Below are positions 18,676 through 27,262 of a stretch of DNA of 64,000 nucleotides, piece after piece. The stretch is from positions 114,865 to 178,864 of the forward strand of contig JBPCJC010000046.1 of assembly GCA_051005695.1 (NCBI GenBank). Direction: 5' to 3'. Every line of letters starts with the position of its first letter. Within the stretch, counting starts at the first letter, position 1. The stretch comes from JACCTI01 sp051005695. GTDB lineage: Bacteria; Verrucomicrobiota; Verrucomicrobiia; Chthoniobacterales; UBA10450. The notes under the pieces were generated by a model. The model was not told the origin of the DNA and did no database searches. It worked only from the letters and a program-made list of their open reading frames with translations. The position numbers and the translations under genes are program-made.

Positions 18676-20217
18676 AGCGCCCTGCTTCCGCCGCAGGAGA
18701 TGATCGAGCACCTCGCGATCGCTGCGATCCAAACCAACGAAACGCCACGCCGCGAAATACCCGGCGAGATAAACCACCCCAGCCGCGATCTGCCAAAGCG
18801 GCGCGCGGGAAACGAAACACACCGCGAGCGCGAGTGGAGTCGCGAGCAGAGCCGCCAGCCATGGCTTGAGCAATGCGCGCCATGGCCAATGCCAATCGAG
18901 CATGCGCGGAATCTGCCAGCCGCGCAGCAAGCCCTGGATAGTGTACGGAATTAACATTCCGAGCGCCGCGCCCAAGGGGCCGAGCGCGGGAATCAAAATG
19001 AGGTTGCAGCCAATGGCAGCGACGAAAGCGATGAGCGCGTTGCCGAGATTCATTCGTGGCCGCTCGACCATCAGAATCGTCTCGCCTAAACCGACGAACG
19101 CATTCAAGCCGCAGGCCGCTCCGACGATCGCCAGCCACACTCCACCGCGCGCAAATTCGGCGCCGAAAATTCTCATGAGCGCGCCCCCGCTCAAAGCGAG
19201 CACCGCCAGCGCGGGCAAAAGAAGCGCGAGCATCCAGCGCGCGAGATAACCGTAGCTCGCTTCGGCGGCCCGCATCTGACCGGAGGCGATTTGCCGCGCC
19301 ACCATCGGCATGAAAATCGGCATGAACGCCTGGCTCACCTTGCGGAGTCCGCTCGCGATCTCCACGGCCGCCGCATAAATCCCGAGCGTTATCAACGTCA
19401 CCCCCGGCGCCCGGCCGACGAACCAGCCGAGCATGATCAAGTCGATTTGCATCACGCCCACATTGAGCAAATCGGACAACGCCAAGGGCAGCGACGCGTG
19501 CACTAATCGGCGCGTGAGATCGTCGCTCTCGCGCACGATCGGCGCCCGCGGTGTGGTCACAAACAAGCGCCTAACGAGTAGAAGCGCGACTACGCCGGAA
19601 GCGAGCGCGCTGGTGAGCGCGGCGATTTCCGGGGCCAACTCGCGCAAGCCCAAGGCGAACGCGACCAGCAACGCCGCCGCCGTCCCCAACGTGTCGGTGA
19701 GACCGCGCGAAAAAATGTCGTGGTGCATCACCGCCATCCCGCGCGACAAGCCATTGCTCACGCGGTAGAGCGCCACGCCCGGAAGCGCGAGCATCATCAC
19801 CGCCGTGGCCCGCGCCAACTCGGGCCGCAAACCGCAACGCGCGCCGAAATTCCAAACCACAAAAAAACCCGCGAGCGCCAGCGCCGTTCCACTCACGAGG
19901 CAAAGCGCGACCGCGGTCCGCATCACTCGGCAACTGTTCGCACGATCTCCCACCGCTTCCGCTTTGGCGACGAACGCGATCGTCGTGTAGTCGAGGCCAA
20001 GCGTGGCAAACTTGCTCAACAAATCCATCGCCGCCCAGGCGAGACCGAAAATCCCCAGCGCCGCGCTCCCGAGCAAACGCGCCACCAAGAGCATGAAAAT
20101 GCCGCGCAGCGTCGAGGCCAGAAACGCCAGCGTGTTCACGAAGGCCCCGCGCGCGAGGGTCGCGCCTAACGAGCCATGGTCCGGCACGCTCTCAGGCTCG
20201 CGCGGCCGCGGCGTCAT
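18652..20217 (-). CDS. Oligosaccharide/lipid flippase (MATE/Wzx superfamily)
   Basis: 521 aa with about 12-14 predicted transmembrane helices. It begins GSLGATLARGAFVNTLAFLA and has the polysaccharide-synthase pattern of Wzx/MurJ-type flippases. Likely moves a lipid-linked sugar or glycolipid across the inner membrane. It converges with and slightly overlaps the PIG-V-like gene, and its start overlaps the GT4 gene by 26 bases, making a flippase-glycosyltransferase pair. Two 10-base words are inside (19569 and 20164). Confidence 0.82.
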   Translation of the reverse strand: MTPRPREPESVPDHGSLGATLARGAFVNTLAFLASTLRGIFMLLVARLLGSAALGIFGLAWAAMDLLSKFATLGLDYTTIAFVAKAEAVGDRANSCRVMRTAVALCLVSGTALALAGFFVVWNFGARCGLRPELARATAVMMLALPGVALYRVSNGLSRGMAVMHHDIFSRGLTDTLGTAAALLVAFALGLRELAPEIAALTSALASGVVALLLVRRLFVTTPRAPIVRESDDLTRRLVHASLPLALSDLLNVGVMQIDLIMLGWFVGRAPGVTLITLGIYAAAVEIASGLRKVSQAFMPIFMPMVARQIASGQMRAAEASYGYLARWMLALLLPALAVLALSGGALMRIFGAEFARGGVWLAIVGAACGLNAFVGLGETILMVERPRMNLGNALIAFVAAIGCNLILIPALGPLGAALGMLIPYTIQGLLRGWQIPRMLDWHWPWRALLKPWLAALLATPLALAVCFVSRAPLWQIAAGVVYLAGYFAAWRFVGLDRSDREVLDHLLRRKQGALAEPNPV

Positions 20218-21382
20218 GATAAACCTCCAGCGTTTCCCGCGCGGCGCGATCCCAGGAAAAAACTCCCGACCGCGCGAGGCCCGCTTCGCCTAACGAGCGC
20301 TGCAGTTCCGCCGACGCTGTCACGTCGCGCAACGCGTTGGCCAAAGCCGCCGGATCGTCCATCGGAAAAAGCCGCGCTGCGCCCGCGGTGATCTCGCGAA
20401 AGGGCGCAATGTCGCTCGCCACCACCGGGCAGCCGCAAGCCATCGCTTCCAACACCGGCAAGCCCACGCCCTCGTAAATCGAAGGCTGAATCAGCGCTCC
20501 GGCGGCTTGCATTAACACCGCCACATCTGCCTGCGTCACACGGCTCAGCCAAACAAGGCGATCGGCGATCCCGAGTTTATTCGCCAGTGCGGCCAAACCT
20601 TTCCCGCTGCGCAAACGCTGCAACAACACCAGGCGCCACGGTCGCGGAACTTTTGCGGCGAAGGCGGCCAACGCCATCGCGTGTCGTTTTGTTGGAGCAT
20701 TCGCGCCGACCAACAGAAGATAAGGCGCGTCGCTGCCGGTGAGTTCGCTGGCTTTTTTTTGGGCGACGTCGCGATCAGCCGCTGGTTGGAAAACTGCGTC
20801 CGCCGCTTCCCAAATCACGCGCACGCGCGGCGCCACTTCCGGCAGGAGCGCGATCATGCGATCGGCGGTCGCCTGCGTGACCGCGATCAGGCGCGTCGCT
20901 TTGCGCAGCGCGCGCCAAACCGCGCGCTGGTAGTAGCCGCTGGTGAAAATGCGTTCCGCGCCCTGCATGTGCAGATCGGGCCGCTCGATCGACATCACGT
21001 CGTGCATCGTGACCACGCTCGCGCAGGGCACACCTTGCGGCAGAATATTTTGCGGCGTGTGGAAAACATCGATGCCGTCGAAGGAAGCAAACAAGCGTGG
21101 CCAAAAAATCGTCCGCGGCGAATTCGGATTTGGCCTAACGACAAGTTCGCGCGCGTTCGCTGCATTCGTTAGGTGACGTCCCGCAAGCCGGTGCGCCCAA
21201 AAAACAAATTCATCCGTCGCGCCCAGGCTCGGCAGCCGCTCGACCAGCGCTTCCACATAAGTCCCGATGCCGCTCGGTTTCTCGCGAATGTAACGCGCGT
21301 CAAAAGCGATCCGCAGCGACCGGCCCGGCGCGAGCGTGGACCGCTCCTGCGTGGGTTGAGATTGCGAGTTGCCGTGGCTCAA
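20192..21382 (-). CDS. Glycosyltransferase family 4 (GT-B)
   Basis: 396 aa. The N-terminal GT-B half starts SLRIAFDARYIREKPSGIGTY; the C-terminal half has YLLLVGANAPTKR and the EGVGLPVLEAMACG element (E-x7-E) that binds the nucleotide-sugar donor, then PVVASDIAPFREI. A retaining glycosyltransferase, probably for envelope polysaccharide or glycolipid. It overlaps the flippase gene downstream on the same strand and diverges from the SDR gene. Three copies of the 10-base word occur: 20288 exact, plus a facing inverted pair at 21133 (one mismatch) and 21165 (two mismatches). Confidence 0.87.
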   Translation of the reverse strand: MSHGNSQSQPTQERSTLAPGRSLRIAFDARYIREKPSGIGTYVEALVERLPSLGATDEFVFWAHRLAGRHLTNAANARELVVRPNPNSPRTIFWPRLFASFDGIDVFHTPQNILPQGVPCASVVTMHDVMSIERPDLHMQGAERIFTSGYYQRAVWRALRKATRLIAVTQATADRMIALLPEVAPRVRVIWEAADAVFQPAADRDVAQKKASELTGSDAPYLLLVGANAPTKRHAMALAAFAAKVPRPWRLVLLQRLRSGKGLAALANKLGIADRLVWLSRVTQADVAVLMQAAGALIQPSIYEGVGLPVLEAMACGCPVVASDIAPFREITAGAARLFPMDDPAALANALRDVTASAELQRSLGEAGLARSGVFSWDRAARETLEVYHDAAAARA

Positions 21383-21464
21383 AACGAGAGGGACAAGTCT
21401 AGACCATCATCGCGCCGTCGCTCTCCCGTTTCTCGAAAATTTGCCGAAAGGAAAACCGCCGCTT

Positions 21465-22268
21465 TTGAAGAAAATTTTCCTCACCGGCGCGAGTTCCGGC
21501 ATCGGTTTGGCCACGGCGAAAGCGCTCCTCGCCGACGGGCATGAAGTCTGGGGCACCTCGCGCGATGCCACGCGCTTGCCGCAGCTCGCGCGCTTCCATC
21601 CGGTAAAGCTCGATCTCACGCAGAGCGCTTCGATCGACCAAGCCTGGACGAGCGCGCTCGCCGAAGCTGGCACCTTCGATGTCGTGATCAACAATGCGGG
21701 CGCCGGGCATTTTCACGCCGCCGAGTTGCTGTCACGCGAGGTGATGCTGGGGCAATTCGAGTTGCTCGTTTTCGGCTCGATCCATTTGAGCCAGCTCGCG
21801 CTCGCCGCGATGCGCGCGCAAAATCGCGGGCTGCTGATTAACCTCAGCTCGCTCGCGTCGCGGTTGCCAGTTCCATTCACCGCCGCCTACAACGCCGCCA
21901 AAGCAGCGATGGCGTCGTTCACCATGACGATGCAACTCGAGCTCGGGGATTCCCCGATTCGCATCGTCGATCTGCAGGCCGCCGACATCAGTACCGAGTT
22001 CAACGACAGCGTCGTGCGCGCGCCAACGCCCGATGCGCAACTGAACGAGTGCATGCAGCGCGCGTGGCAGGTGATCGATCACAACATGAAAAACGCGCCC
22101 AAACCCGAGCTGGTCGCGCGACGCATCATTCGCCTGGTTCACGAAAAAAATCCGCCTCCGCGCGTGACCGTAGGCGACAAGTTCCAGGCGATCATCGCCC
22201 CGATGATTTTCGCCCTCCTGCCGCCGCGCCTGCGCGTTTGGGGCCTGCGCCAGTACTACAAAATCTGA
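21465..22268 (+). CDS. Short-chain dehydrogenase/reductase
   Basis: 267 aa from TTG 21465, which gives the canonical MKKIFLTGASSGIG start; a longer frame from 21369 would add 32 residues before the Rossmann fold and run into the divergent promoter region. NAD(P)-binding TGASSGIG, NNAG and the catalytic Ser...YNAAK (INLSSLAS then AAYNAAKAAM) are present. It is the first gene of a tightly coupled run, its stop overlapping the next start by one base. A role as a 3-ketosphinganine or sugar/polyol reductase is possible in this context but is inference. Confidence 0.83.
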   Translation: MKKIFLTGASSGIGLATAKALLADGHEVWGTSRDATRLPQLARFHPVKLDLTQSASIDQAWTSALAEAGTFDVVINNAGAGHFHAAELLSREVMLGQFELLVFGSIHLSQLALAAMRAQNRGLLINLSSLASRLPVPFTAAYNAAKAAMASFTMTMQLELGDSPIRIVDLQAADISTEFNDSVVRAPTPDAQLNECMQRAWQVIDHNMKNAPKPELVARRIIRLVHEKNPPPRVTVGDKFQAIIAPMIFALLPPRLRVWGLRQYYKI

Positions 22269-23005
22269 TGACCACCGAGGCGGTGATTCTGATGGCGGGC
22301 GCCGGCTCGCGCCTGGGCCACGCGGACGGGGCAATCGCCAAACCACTCGTGCAGATCGCGGGCCGACCGCTGATTTCCTACACGCTGGAGGCGCTGGCGC
22401 GCATCGGCGTGACCACCGTGCACGCGATCATGGGCGAGCAAAGCGCCCGCCTAACGAGTACTGTCGCCGAGCTCCTGCCGGCGACGATGAGCTTGCACGC
22501 GATTACGAACCCGGCCTGGCAAAAACAGAACGGCGTTTCCGTGCTCTGCGCGGAGCCGCACGTGCGCGCGCCTTTTTTTCTCGCGATGGGCGATCATCTT
22601 TTCGACGCGGCGATTTTCGAAAATCTTTTGCGCACTGCGGATCCGCGGGATTTGAATCTGGCGATCGACCGCAAGATCTCGTCCATCTTCGATCTCGACG
22701 ACGCGATGAAAGTGCAAACGCACGCCGAACGCGTCACCGGCATCGGCAAAACGCTCGCAGCTTACGATGCCATCGACACTGGCCTCTTTCTTTGCCCTAA
22801 CGAGTTGTTCGATTACCTGCGCCGCGCGCAACGCGCGGGCGATTGCAGCCTGGCCGACGGCGTCCGGCTCATGGCGGCGGACGGAAAAGTGCGCGCGTTC
22901 GACATCGGCGACGCCTGGTGGCAGGACGTGGATACACCGGAGATGTACGCGTACGCGGCCGCGCATTTTGCCGGCGTGGCCTCGCCTCAAAGCGCGCGCC
23001 GATAA
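22268..23005 (+). CDS. Inositol-1-phosphate cytidylyltransferase-like nucleotidyltransferase
   Basis: 245 aa GT-A fold NTP transferase. The nucleotide-binding loop is ILMAGAGSRLG, followed by KPLVQIAGRPLI. Further features match the archaeal/bacterial IPCT type as I know it: NPAWQKQNGVSVL, LAMGDHLFD (metal-binding Asp), VTGIGKTLAAYDAIDTGLF and a C-terminal WQDVDTPEM. The product would be a CDP-activated polyol phosphate, for use by a CDP-alcohol phosphotransferase such as the one at 24206. It converges with the GNAT gene, overlapping by 19 bases. Confidence 0.72.
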   Translation: MTTEAVILMAGAGSRLGHADGAIAKPLVQIAGRPLISYTLEALARIGVTTVHAIMGEQSARLTSTVAELLPATMSLHAITNPAWQKQNGVSVLCAEPHVRAPFFLAMGDHLFDAAIFENLLRTADPRDLNLAIDRKISSIFDLDDAMKVQTHAERVTGIGKTLAAYDAIDTGLFLCPNELFDYLRRAQRAGDCSLADGVRLMAADGKVRAFDIGDAWWQDVDTPEMYAYAAAHFAGVASPQSARR

Positions 23006-24117
23006 ATCCGGTAGGTCTTGTAGCGGTGCGCGCCGATCGCTTCGAGGAAGCGATTGATCAGGCGATTGTTTTCCAGGGTCATGCTCAGCTCGCCCGTCCA
23101 ACCGCGTTTGAGCATGCTCTCCTCTATCACCTGCAGGACGAGCATCTCGGCGATGCCGAAACGGCGAAACTTTTTCACCACGCCGAGCGCGACCAGGCGG
23201 CCGCGTTTCAAGCGGCTCTTGTAATAGAGCAACTTCGCCAGCCCAATCGGCAAACCGAAACTCGTTAGGCGGCCGTTGATGTGTTTGAAGGCGGCGTTGA
23301 TATCGGGCACGGCGAGAATAAACCCGGCGGGCTCGCCTTTTACTTCTGCGACCAGGACAAGCTCGGGCACGGCCAGCGGTTTCAGCTCGTGCACCAGATG
23401 ATCGAACTCGCTCTCGGTAAACGGCACGAAGCCCCAGTTTTTTTCCCACGCCTGATTGTAGATCGCGCGCAGCCGCCGGCTCTCGTCGCTGAGCTGCTTC
23501 ATGTTAATCGGCCGGATGGTCACGTCGCTTCGATCGCCAAAACGCGCCGCGATCCGCCGCAGGCGCGCCGCCGCTTCGTGCGGATCGGAGAACCACCAGG
23601 CGAACCAATCCATCTCCTTCACAAAACCGGCGCGCTCGATCAGGCCCGCGTAGTATGGCGGGTTGTGCGAGGTGAGCAACATCGGCGGATGCTCGAAGCC
23701 GTCGATGAGCAAGGCGCAAACGTAATTGGTCGAGTAATCGATCGGACCCATGATCGCGTCGCGCCCACGACGGCGCAGCCAGTCCGCCGCGGTTTGCAGG
23801 AGCGCGTCCGCCACCGCCTGCTCGTCGATCGTTTCAAAAAGTCCAAACGCACCGAGGTTGGTGCCGTGCTCGCGATTGTAATTTGGATCGTCGCTCGCCA
23901 TGATCCGGCCGACGATTTCGCCGCCGCGGCGGGCGAGAAAAAGCGCCGCGTCGCCGTGTTGATAAAACGGATGCTTCGCCCGATCGAGAAACTCGCGGCG
24001 CTCGAGGATGAGCGGCGGCACCCACGCCGGATCGTGCGCGTAAATGCGCCAGGGGAACTTGATGAAAGCATCGCGCTCCGCATTCGAAGCGACCTGCGTG
24101 ATTTCGATCTCCGGCAC
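22987..24117 (-). CDS. GNAT-superfamily acyltransferase, ceramide-synthase-like candidate
   Basis: 376 aa. It starts with the pattern AFIKFPWRIYAHDPAWVPPL and has a GNAT acetyl/acyl-CoA-binding core near the C-terminus (RLVALGVVKKFRRFGIAEML). It belongs to the large GNAT-like family often annotated as hypothetical or 'dATP pyrophosphohydrolase'. From memory, the Caulobacter ceramide N-acyltransferase bCerS is a member of this general family, which would suit the serine-palmitoyltransferase-like gene at the end of the cluster. The specific function is inference. The exact 10-base word lies in it at 23261, read LTS. Confidence 0.6.
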   Translation of the reverse strand: MPEIEITQVASNAERDAFIKFPWRIYAHDPAWVPPLILERREFLDRAKHPFYQHGDAALFLARRGGEIVGRIMASDDPNYNREHGTNLGAFGLFETIDEQAVADALLQTAADWLRRRGRDAIMGPIDYSTNYVCALLIDGFEHPPMLLTSHNPPYYAGLIERAGFVKEMDWFAWWFSDPHEAAARLRRIAARFGDRSDVTIRPINMKQLSDESRRLRAIYNQAWEKNWGFVPFTESEFDHLVHELKPLAVPELVLVAEVKGEPAGFILAVPDINAAFKHINGRLTSFGLPIGLAKLLYYKSRLKRGRLVALGVVKKFRRFGIAEMLVLQVIEESMLKRGWTGELSMTLENNRLINRFLEAIGAHRYKTYRIYRRAL

Positions 24118-24205
24118 CTCCGCTTCATGTCAGCGGGCCGCGACGCGGGCGCAAGACGGAAATGATTTTGCACTCCCCGCCAAACTGCGTAACAGCAACG
24201 GCCTC

Positions 24206-25072
24206 GTGACGCCGCCCCCAGGCCCATCTCTCCCCGCGCGCGGGCTCGCCTTTCAAGCCCGCGAAATTGAGGAGCTCGCGGACGTGTATTTTTTTCGTCC
24301 GCTCGGCATTCTCGTGGCTCGACCCGCGGCGACGCTCGGGTTGACGCCGACGCAGATCACGTTCGCGAGCATGTTGGTCGGCGTGCTTGGCGCCGCACTG
24401 CTTTATGATCCGCGGCTCGGGCTGCCCGCTTTCGTTCTCCTCATCGCTTACAGCATTCTCGATTCGGCCGATGGCCAACTGGCGCGTCTCACCGGCCAGG
24501 TGACGGAACTCGGGCGGGTGCTCGACGGCGTGATTGGCTACGTGGTTTACACCGCGCTTTACCTCGCGCTCACCGCGGGATTGCTGCACCGCGGCGCGTC
24601 GGGCACGATCGTTGTTTGGATGTTGCTCGCGGTGATTTCGAATATCGCGCAGGCGCAGATGTACGATTACCACCGTCACCACTACGTCAGCATTGTCGTC
24701 CGCGGGACTATCGTGCGCGATGATCCGGCAAAAATTTCATCGCCTCTGATCGCGTGGATTTACCGAGGTTATCTGGCTCTGCAGCGCGGACTCAATGGCT
24801 TGCACGGAGAAGTGGAAAAACGGATCGGCGCGCGCGCCCATGACGGTGTCGTGCCAGCCCCAGATCAGGCGCGCTATCGCGCCTGTTTTTACCGACCGGT
24901 GCGCGGCTGGAATTTGCTCGGCGATAACACGCGCTTCTACGCCATCGGGCTGCTCGCGCTCATTCATCGGCTCGATTTGTTTTTTTCTTTCATCGTTGTG
25001 CCGATGAACCTGGCTCTGGTTGCGCTCTGGTTTTGGCAACGCCAGGCCGATCGCAGATTTTTGCGCTCATGA
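24206..25072 (+). CDS. CDP-alcohol phosphotransferase family membrane protein
   Basis: 288 aa from GTG 24206; the frame stays open upstream to 24044, but that part overlaps the divergent GNAT gene. Features: ADVYFFRPLGILVARPAA, GLTPTQITF, and the signature DSADGQLARLTGQVTELGRVLDGVIG. The first three Asp positions are present, but the fourth, usually the catalytic base, is Gly here. Expected to transfer a phospho-alcohol from a CDP-activated donor in the membrane. Its stop overlaps the HAD gene (ATGA). Together with the cytidylyltransferase-like gene it forms a headgroup-activation and transfer pair. Confidence 0.75.
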   Translation: MTPPPGPSLPARGLAFQAREIEELADVYFFRPLGILVARPAATLGLTPTQITFASMLVGVLGAALLYDPRLGLPAFVLLIAYSILDSADGQLARLTGQVTELGRVLDGVIGYVVYTALYLALTAGLLHRGASGTIVVWMLLAVISNIAQAQMYDYHRHHYVSIVVRGTIVRDDPAKISSPLIAWIYRGYLALQRGLNGLHGEVEKRIGARAHDGVVPAPDQARYRACFYRPVRGWNLLGDNTRFYAIGLLALIHRLDLFFSFIVVPMNLALVALWFWQRQADRRFLRS

Positions 25073-25749
25073 TCCGCGCGCTTCTTTTCGACATGGGCGG
25101 GACGCTCGATGGCGACGGCGGGCATTGGCTGGAACGCTTTCTCGCTCTCTATCGCCGCTTCGGCGTGGAGCTGCCGCGTGAGATTCTGCGGGACGCCTTC
25201 GACGAAGCCGAGCGCCGCTCGGCGACGGATGAAACGATCGCGTCGGCGAATTTTTTGCAGATGATCGAGCTGCATGTGCAATGGCAGTTCACCCGCCTTG
25301 GCCTAACGAATGCAGCGCTCGCGCGTCGCCTGGTCGACGGCTTCGTCGGTCCCGTGAACGAGGCGGTCATCGCCAACGTCGATCTGCTCGCGCGGCTGGC
25401 GGCGCGCGGTTTCGCGCTCGGCGTGGTCTCGAACGGCTGCGGTAACGTCGATAAACTCTGCGACGATTTCGGTTACGCGCCCTTTCTTTCCCTGGTGGTG
25501 GATTCGCGACGCGTGGGTATTTTCAAACCCGATCCCGCCATCTTTCAGTATGCCGCCGAGAAAATGGGCCACGCTCCCGAAGTCACCATGATGATCGGCG
25601 ATTCTTTCGAGCGCGACATTGTGCCGGCCAAAAAGATCGGCATGCAAACCGCCTGGCTGGCCGGCAACGCGACGACCAGTTGCTCCGATCCGGCGCTGGT
25701 CGACTTGCGGCTCACCCGGCTTCCCGATTTAGCCGACGCGTTGCCATGA
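25069..25749 (+). CDS. HAD-superfamily hydrolase
   Basis: 226 aa with motif I FDMGGTLDGDG, motif II VVSNGCG, motif III Lys in FKPDP and motif IV MIGDSFERDI. The nucleophile Asp is followed by M-G rather than x-D, so the usual second Asp of phosphatases (DxD) is Gly; this variant occurs in many uncharacterised HAD proteins. Its partner overlaps on both sides (ATGA with the CDP-alcohol enzyme and with the next nucleotidyltransferase) suggest that it dephosphorylates an intermediate of the same pathway. Confidence 0.82.
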   Translation: MIRALLFDMGGTLDGDGGHWLERFLALYRRFGVELPREILRDAFDEAERRSATDETIASANFLQMIELHVQWQFTRLGLTNAALARRLVDGFVGPVNEAVIANVDLLARLAARGFALGVVSNGCGNVDKLCDDFGYAPFLSLVVDSRRVGIFKPDPAIFQYAAEKMGHAPEVTMMIGDSFERDIVPAKKIGMQTAWLAGNATTSCSDPALVDLRLTRLPDLADALP

Positions 25750-26459
25750 AAGCAGGCATCCTCGCGGCAGGCCGGGGCGAACGTCTGCGCACCTCGGCAA
25801 ATCCGCTCAAGCCATTGATCACGGTGCACGGTCGCACTTTGATCGAGCACGTCTTGCACTCGTTAGGCGAAGCCGGGGCCAGCGAGGTTGTGGTGCTAAT
25901 CAACGGAGACTCGCGCGCGGTGCGCGCCCACGTGGAGACGCGGACCTGGCCATTTGCGCTGCGCTGGGTCGTCGAAACGACACCGTCCTCGATGCATACA
26001 TTTTTGCGTCTCGTCGAAATCCTGTCCGCTGACGGCGATGCCGGACCGTTCCTGCTTTCCACCGTCGATACAGTCGCCGGCGCGCAGACCTACGCGCATT
26101 TTGCGAGTGCAGCTTGGCCGCGCAAATCGGCGCATGTGACGCTGGCGCTCACCTCACCGGGCGACGACGAAAAACCTTTGCTCGTCCGAGTCGACGAAGA
26201 CTCACGGATCGTCGCGCTCGGTCCCGACGCGGCGCCTTCGGCCTTAGCGACCGCGGGTATTTACGCGGTGCGCGCATCGGTTCTCCGCGAAGCCGAGGCC
26301 GCGCGGAACGAGGGCGTCGACGCCTTGCGCATTTTTCTGGGCCGACTGCTGACGCGCGGGTATCGCCTGGACGGAATTCCGATCGCGCGATCGATCGATG
26401 TCGATCACCCCGCCGACATCGCCACGGCGGAAGCATTTCTGCGGAGCACGCATTCGTGA
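25746..26459 (+). CDS. Sugar-phosphate nucleotidyltransferase (GT-A), second in cluster
   Basis: 237 aa from ATG 25746 (ATGA overlap); a longer frame from 25680 would run through the HAD gene. Nucleotide-binding ILAAGRGERLR, then KPLITVHGRTLIEHVL, and a C-terminal SIDVDHPADI typical of sugar-1-phosphate nucleotidyltransferases. It differs from the gene at 22268, so the pathway uses two activated sugars or polyols. The exact 10-base word is at 25859, read SLG. Confidence 0.8.
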   Translation: MKAGILAAGRGERLRTSANPLKPLITVHGRTLIEHVLHSLGEAGASEVVVLINGDSRAVRAHVETRTWPFALRWVVETTPSSMHTFLRLVEILSADGDAGPFLLSTVDTVAGAQTYAHFASAAWPRKSAHVTLALTSPGDDEKPLLVRVDEDSRIVALGPDAAPSALATAGIYAVRASVLREAEAARNEGVDALRIFLGRLLTRGYRLDGIPIARSIDVDHPADIATAEAFLRSTHS

Positions 26460-27262
26460 AACGTCTCCTCGGTTTGTATCGCGAAAAGCAATTTTCGCCC
26501 GGACGCCACGCGTCCAACGACGTCCTGATTCTCGAGCAGGTCGCCGAGCGCTTGCGCGCACGCGATTGTTTGGTCGAACTCGTCGCGCCCTCGGAAATCG
26601 GCAAGCGTCGGCACGAACACGCGTTCGTGGTCTCGATGTGCCAGGGGAAACCGGCTCTCGAAAAGTTGCTCGAATGGGAAAAGAACGGCGCGCGGATCAT
26701 CAATCGGCCGCAGGCGGCTTTGAACACGCATCGCGATCGGCTGCCGGAAATTCTGCGCGCGGCCGGGCTGGCGTTTCCGCGCACGGAGTTGATCACGACG
26801 CGCGGGCCGGCGGAGCATGCACACGATCTGGACGGCGGACTTTGGCTGAAGCGGGGAGACGTGCACGCGGCCGTGCCCGCGGATGTACAATGGATCGATT
26901 CGCCCGCGCGCTTGCAAAACGGTTTGGAAGATTTCGCGCGCCGGCAAATTGAACGCGCCGTGCTGCAGGAACATCGCGCCGGCGATGAAATTAAATTCTA
27001 CGGCGTGGGCGCGGATTTTTTTCATTGGTTTTACTCGAAGGAGAATCGCGCGCACCCGCCGGATCCCGCTGAGCTGCATGCGTTCGCGGGCCAAGCTGCC
27101 GCGGCTGCCGGTCTCGATATTTTTGGCGGCGATGTCATCGTCGCGCCCGACGGCAAACTGACCTTGATCGATCTCAACGATTGGCCATCATTCGCGCCCT
27201 GTCGCGAGCCGGCCTCCCGTGCGATAGCTGATCTCCTGATCGCTCGTCTCCATGCTGACTAA
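26456..27262 (+). CDS. ATP-grasp-like protein
   Basis: 268 aa from GTG 26456 (GTGA overlap). The pattern ARIINRPQAALNTHRDRLPEI resembles the pre-ATP-grasp and substrate region of RimK/glutathione-synthetase-like enzymes, and FGGDVIVAPDGKLTLIDLND resembles the metal-binding end of ATP-grasp domains. The middle is shorter than usual. It may ligate an amino acid or carboxylate to the amino-sugar product, or phosphorylate a polyol like the inositol polyphosphate ATP-grasp kinases. Its exact role is unknown. It overlaps the aminotransferase gene by 11 bases. Confidence 0.6.
   Translation: MKRLLGLYREKQFSPGRHASNDVLILEQVAERLRARDCLVELVAPSEIGKRRHEHAFVVSMCQGKPALEKLLEWEKNGARIINRPQAALNTHRDRLPEILRAAGLAFPRTELITTRGPAEHAHDLDGGLWLKRGDVHAAVPADVQWIDSPARLQNGLEDFARRQIERAVLQEHRAGDEIKFYGVGADFFHWFYSKENRAHPPDPAELHAFAGQAAAAAGLDIFGGDVIVAPDGKLTLIDLNDWPSFAPCREPASRAIADLLIARLHAD

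Noticed and set aside
21133..21174. Integron attC site
   Set aside because: Core-like words are present but there is no integrase, cassette or long palindromic middle, and similar words are scattered singly in genes.
24044..24205. Longer start for the CDP-alcohol phosphotransferase
   Set aside because: The segment overlaps the divergent GNAT gene and has no family similarity; GTG 24206 gives the expected domain start.
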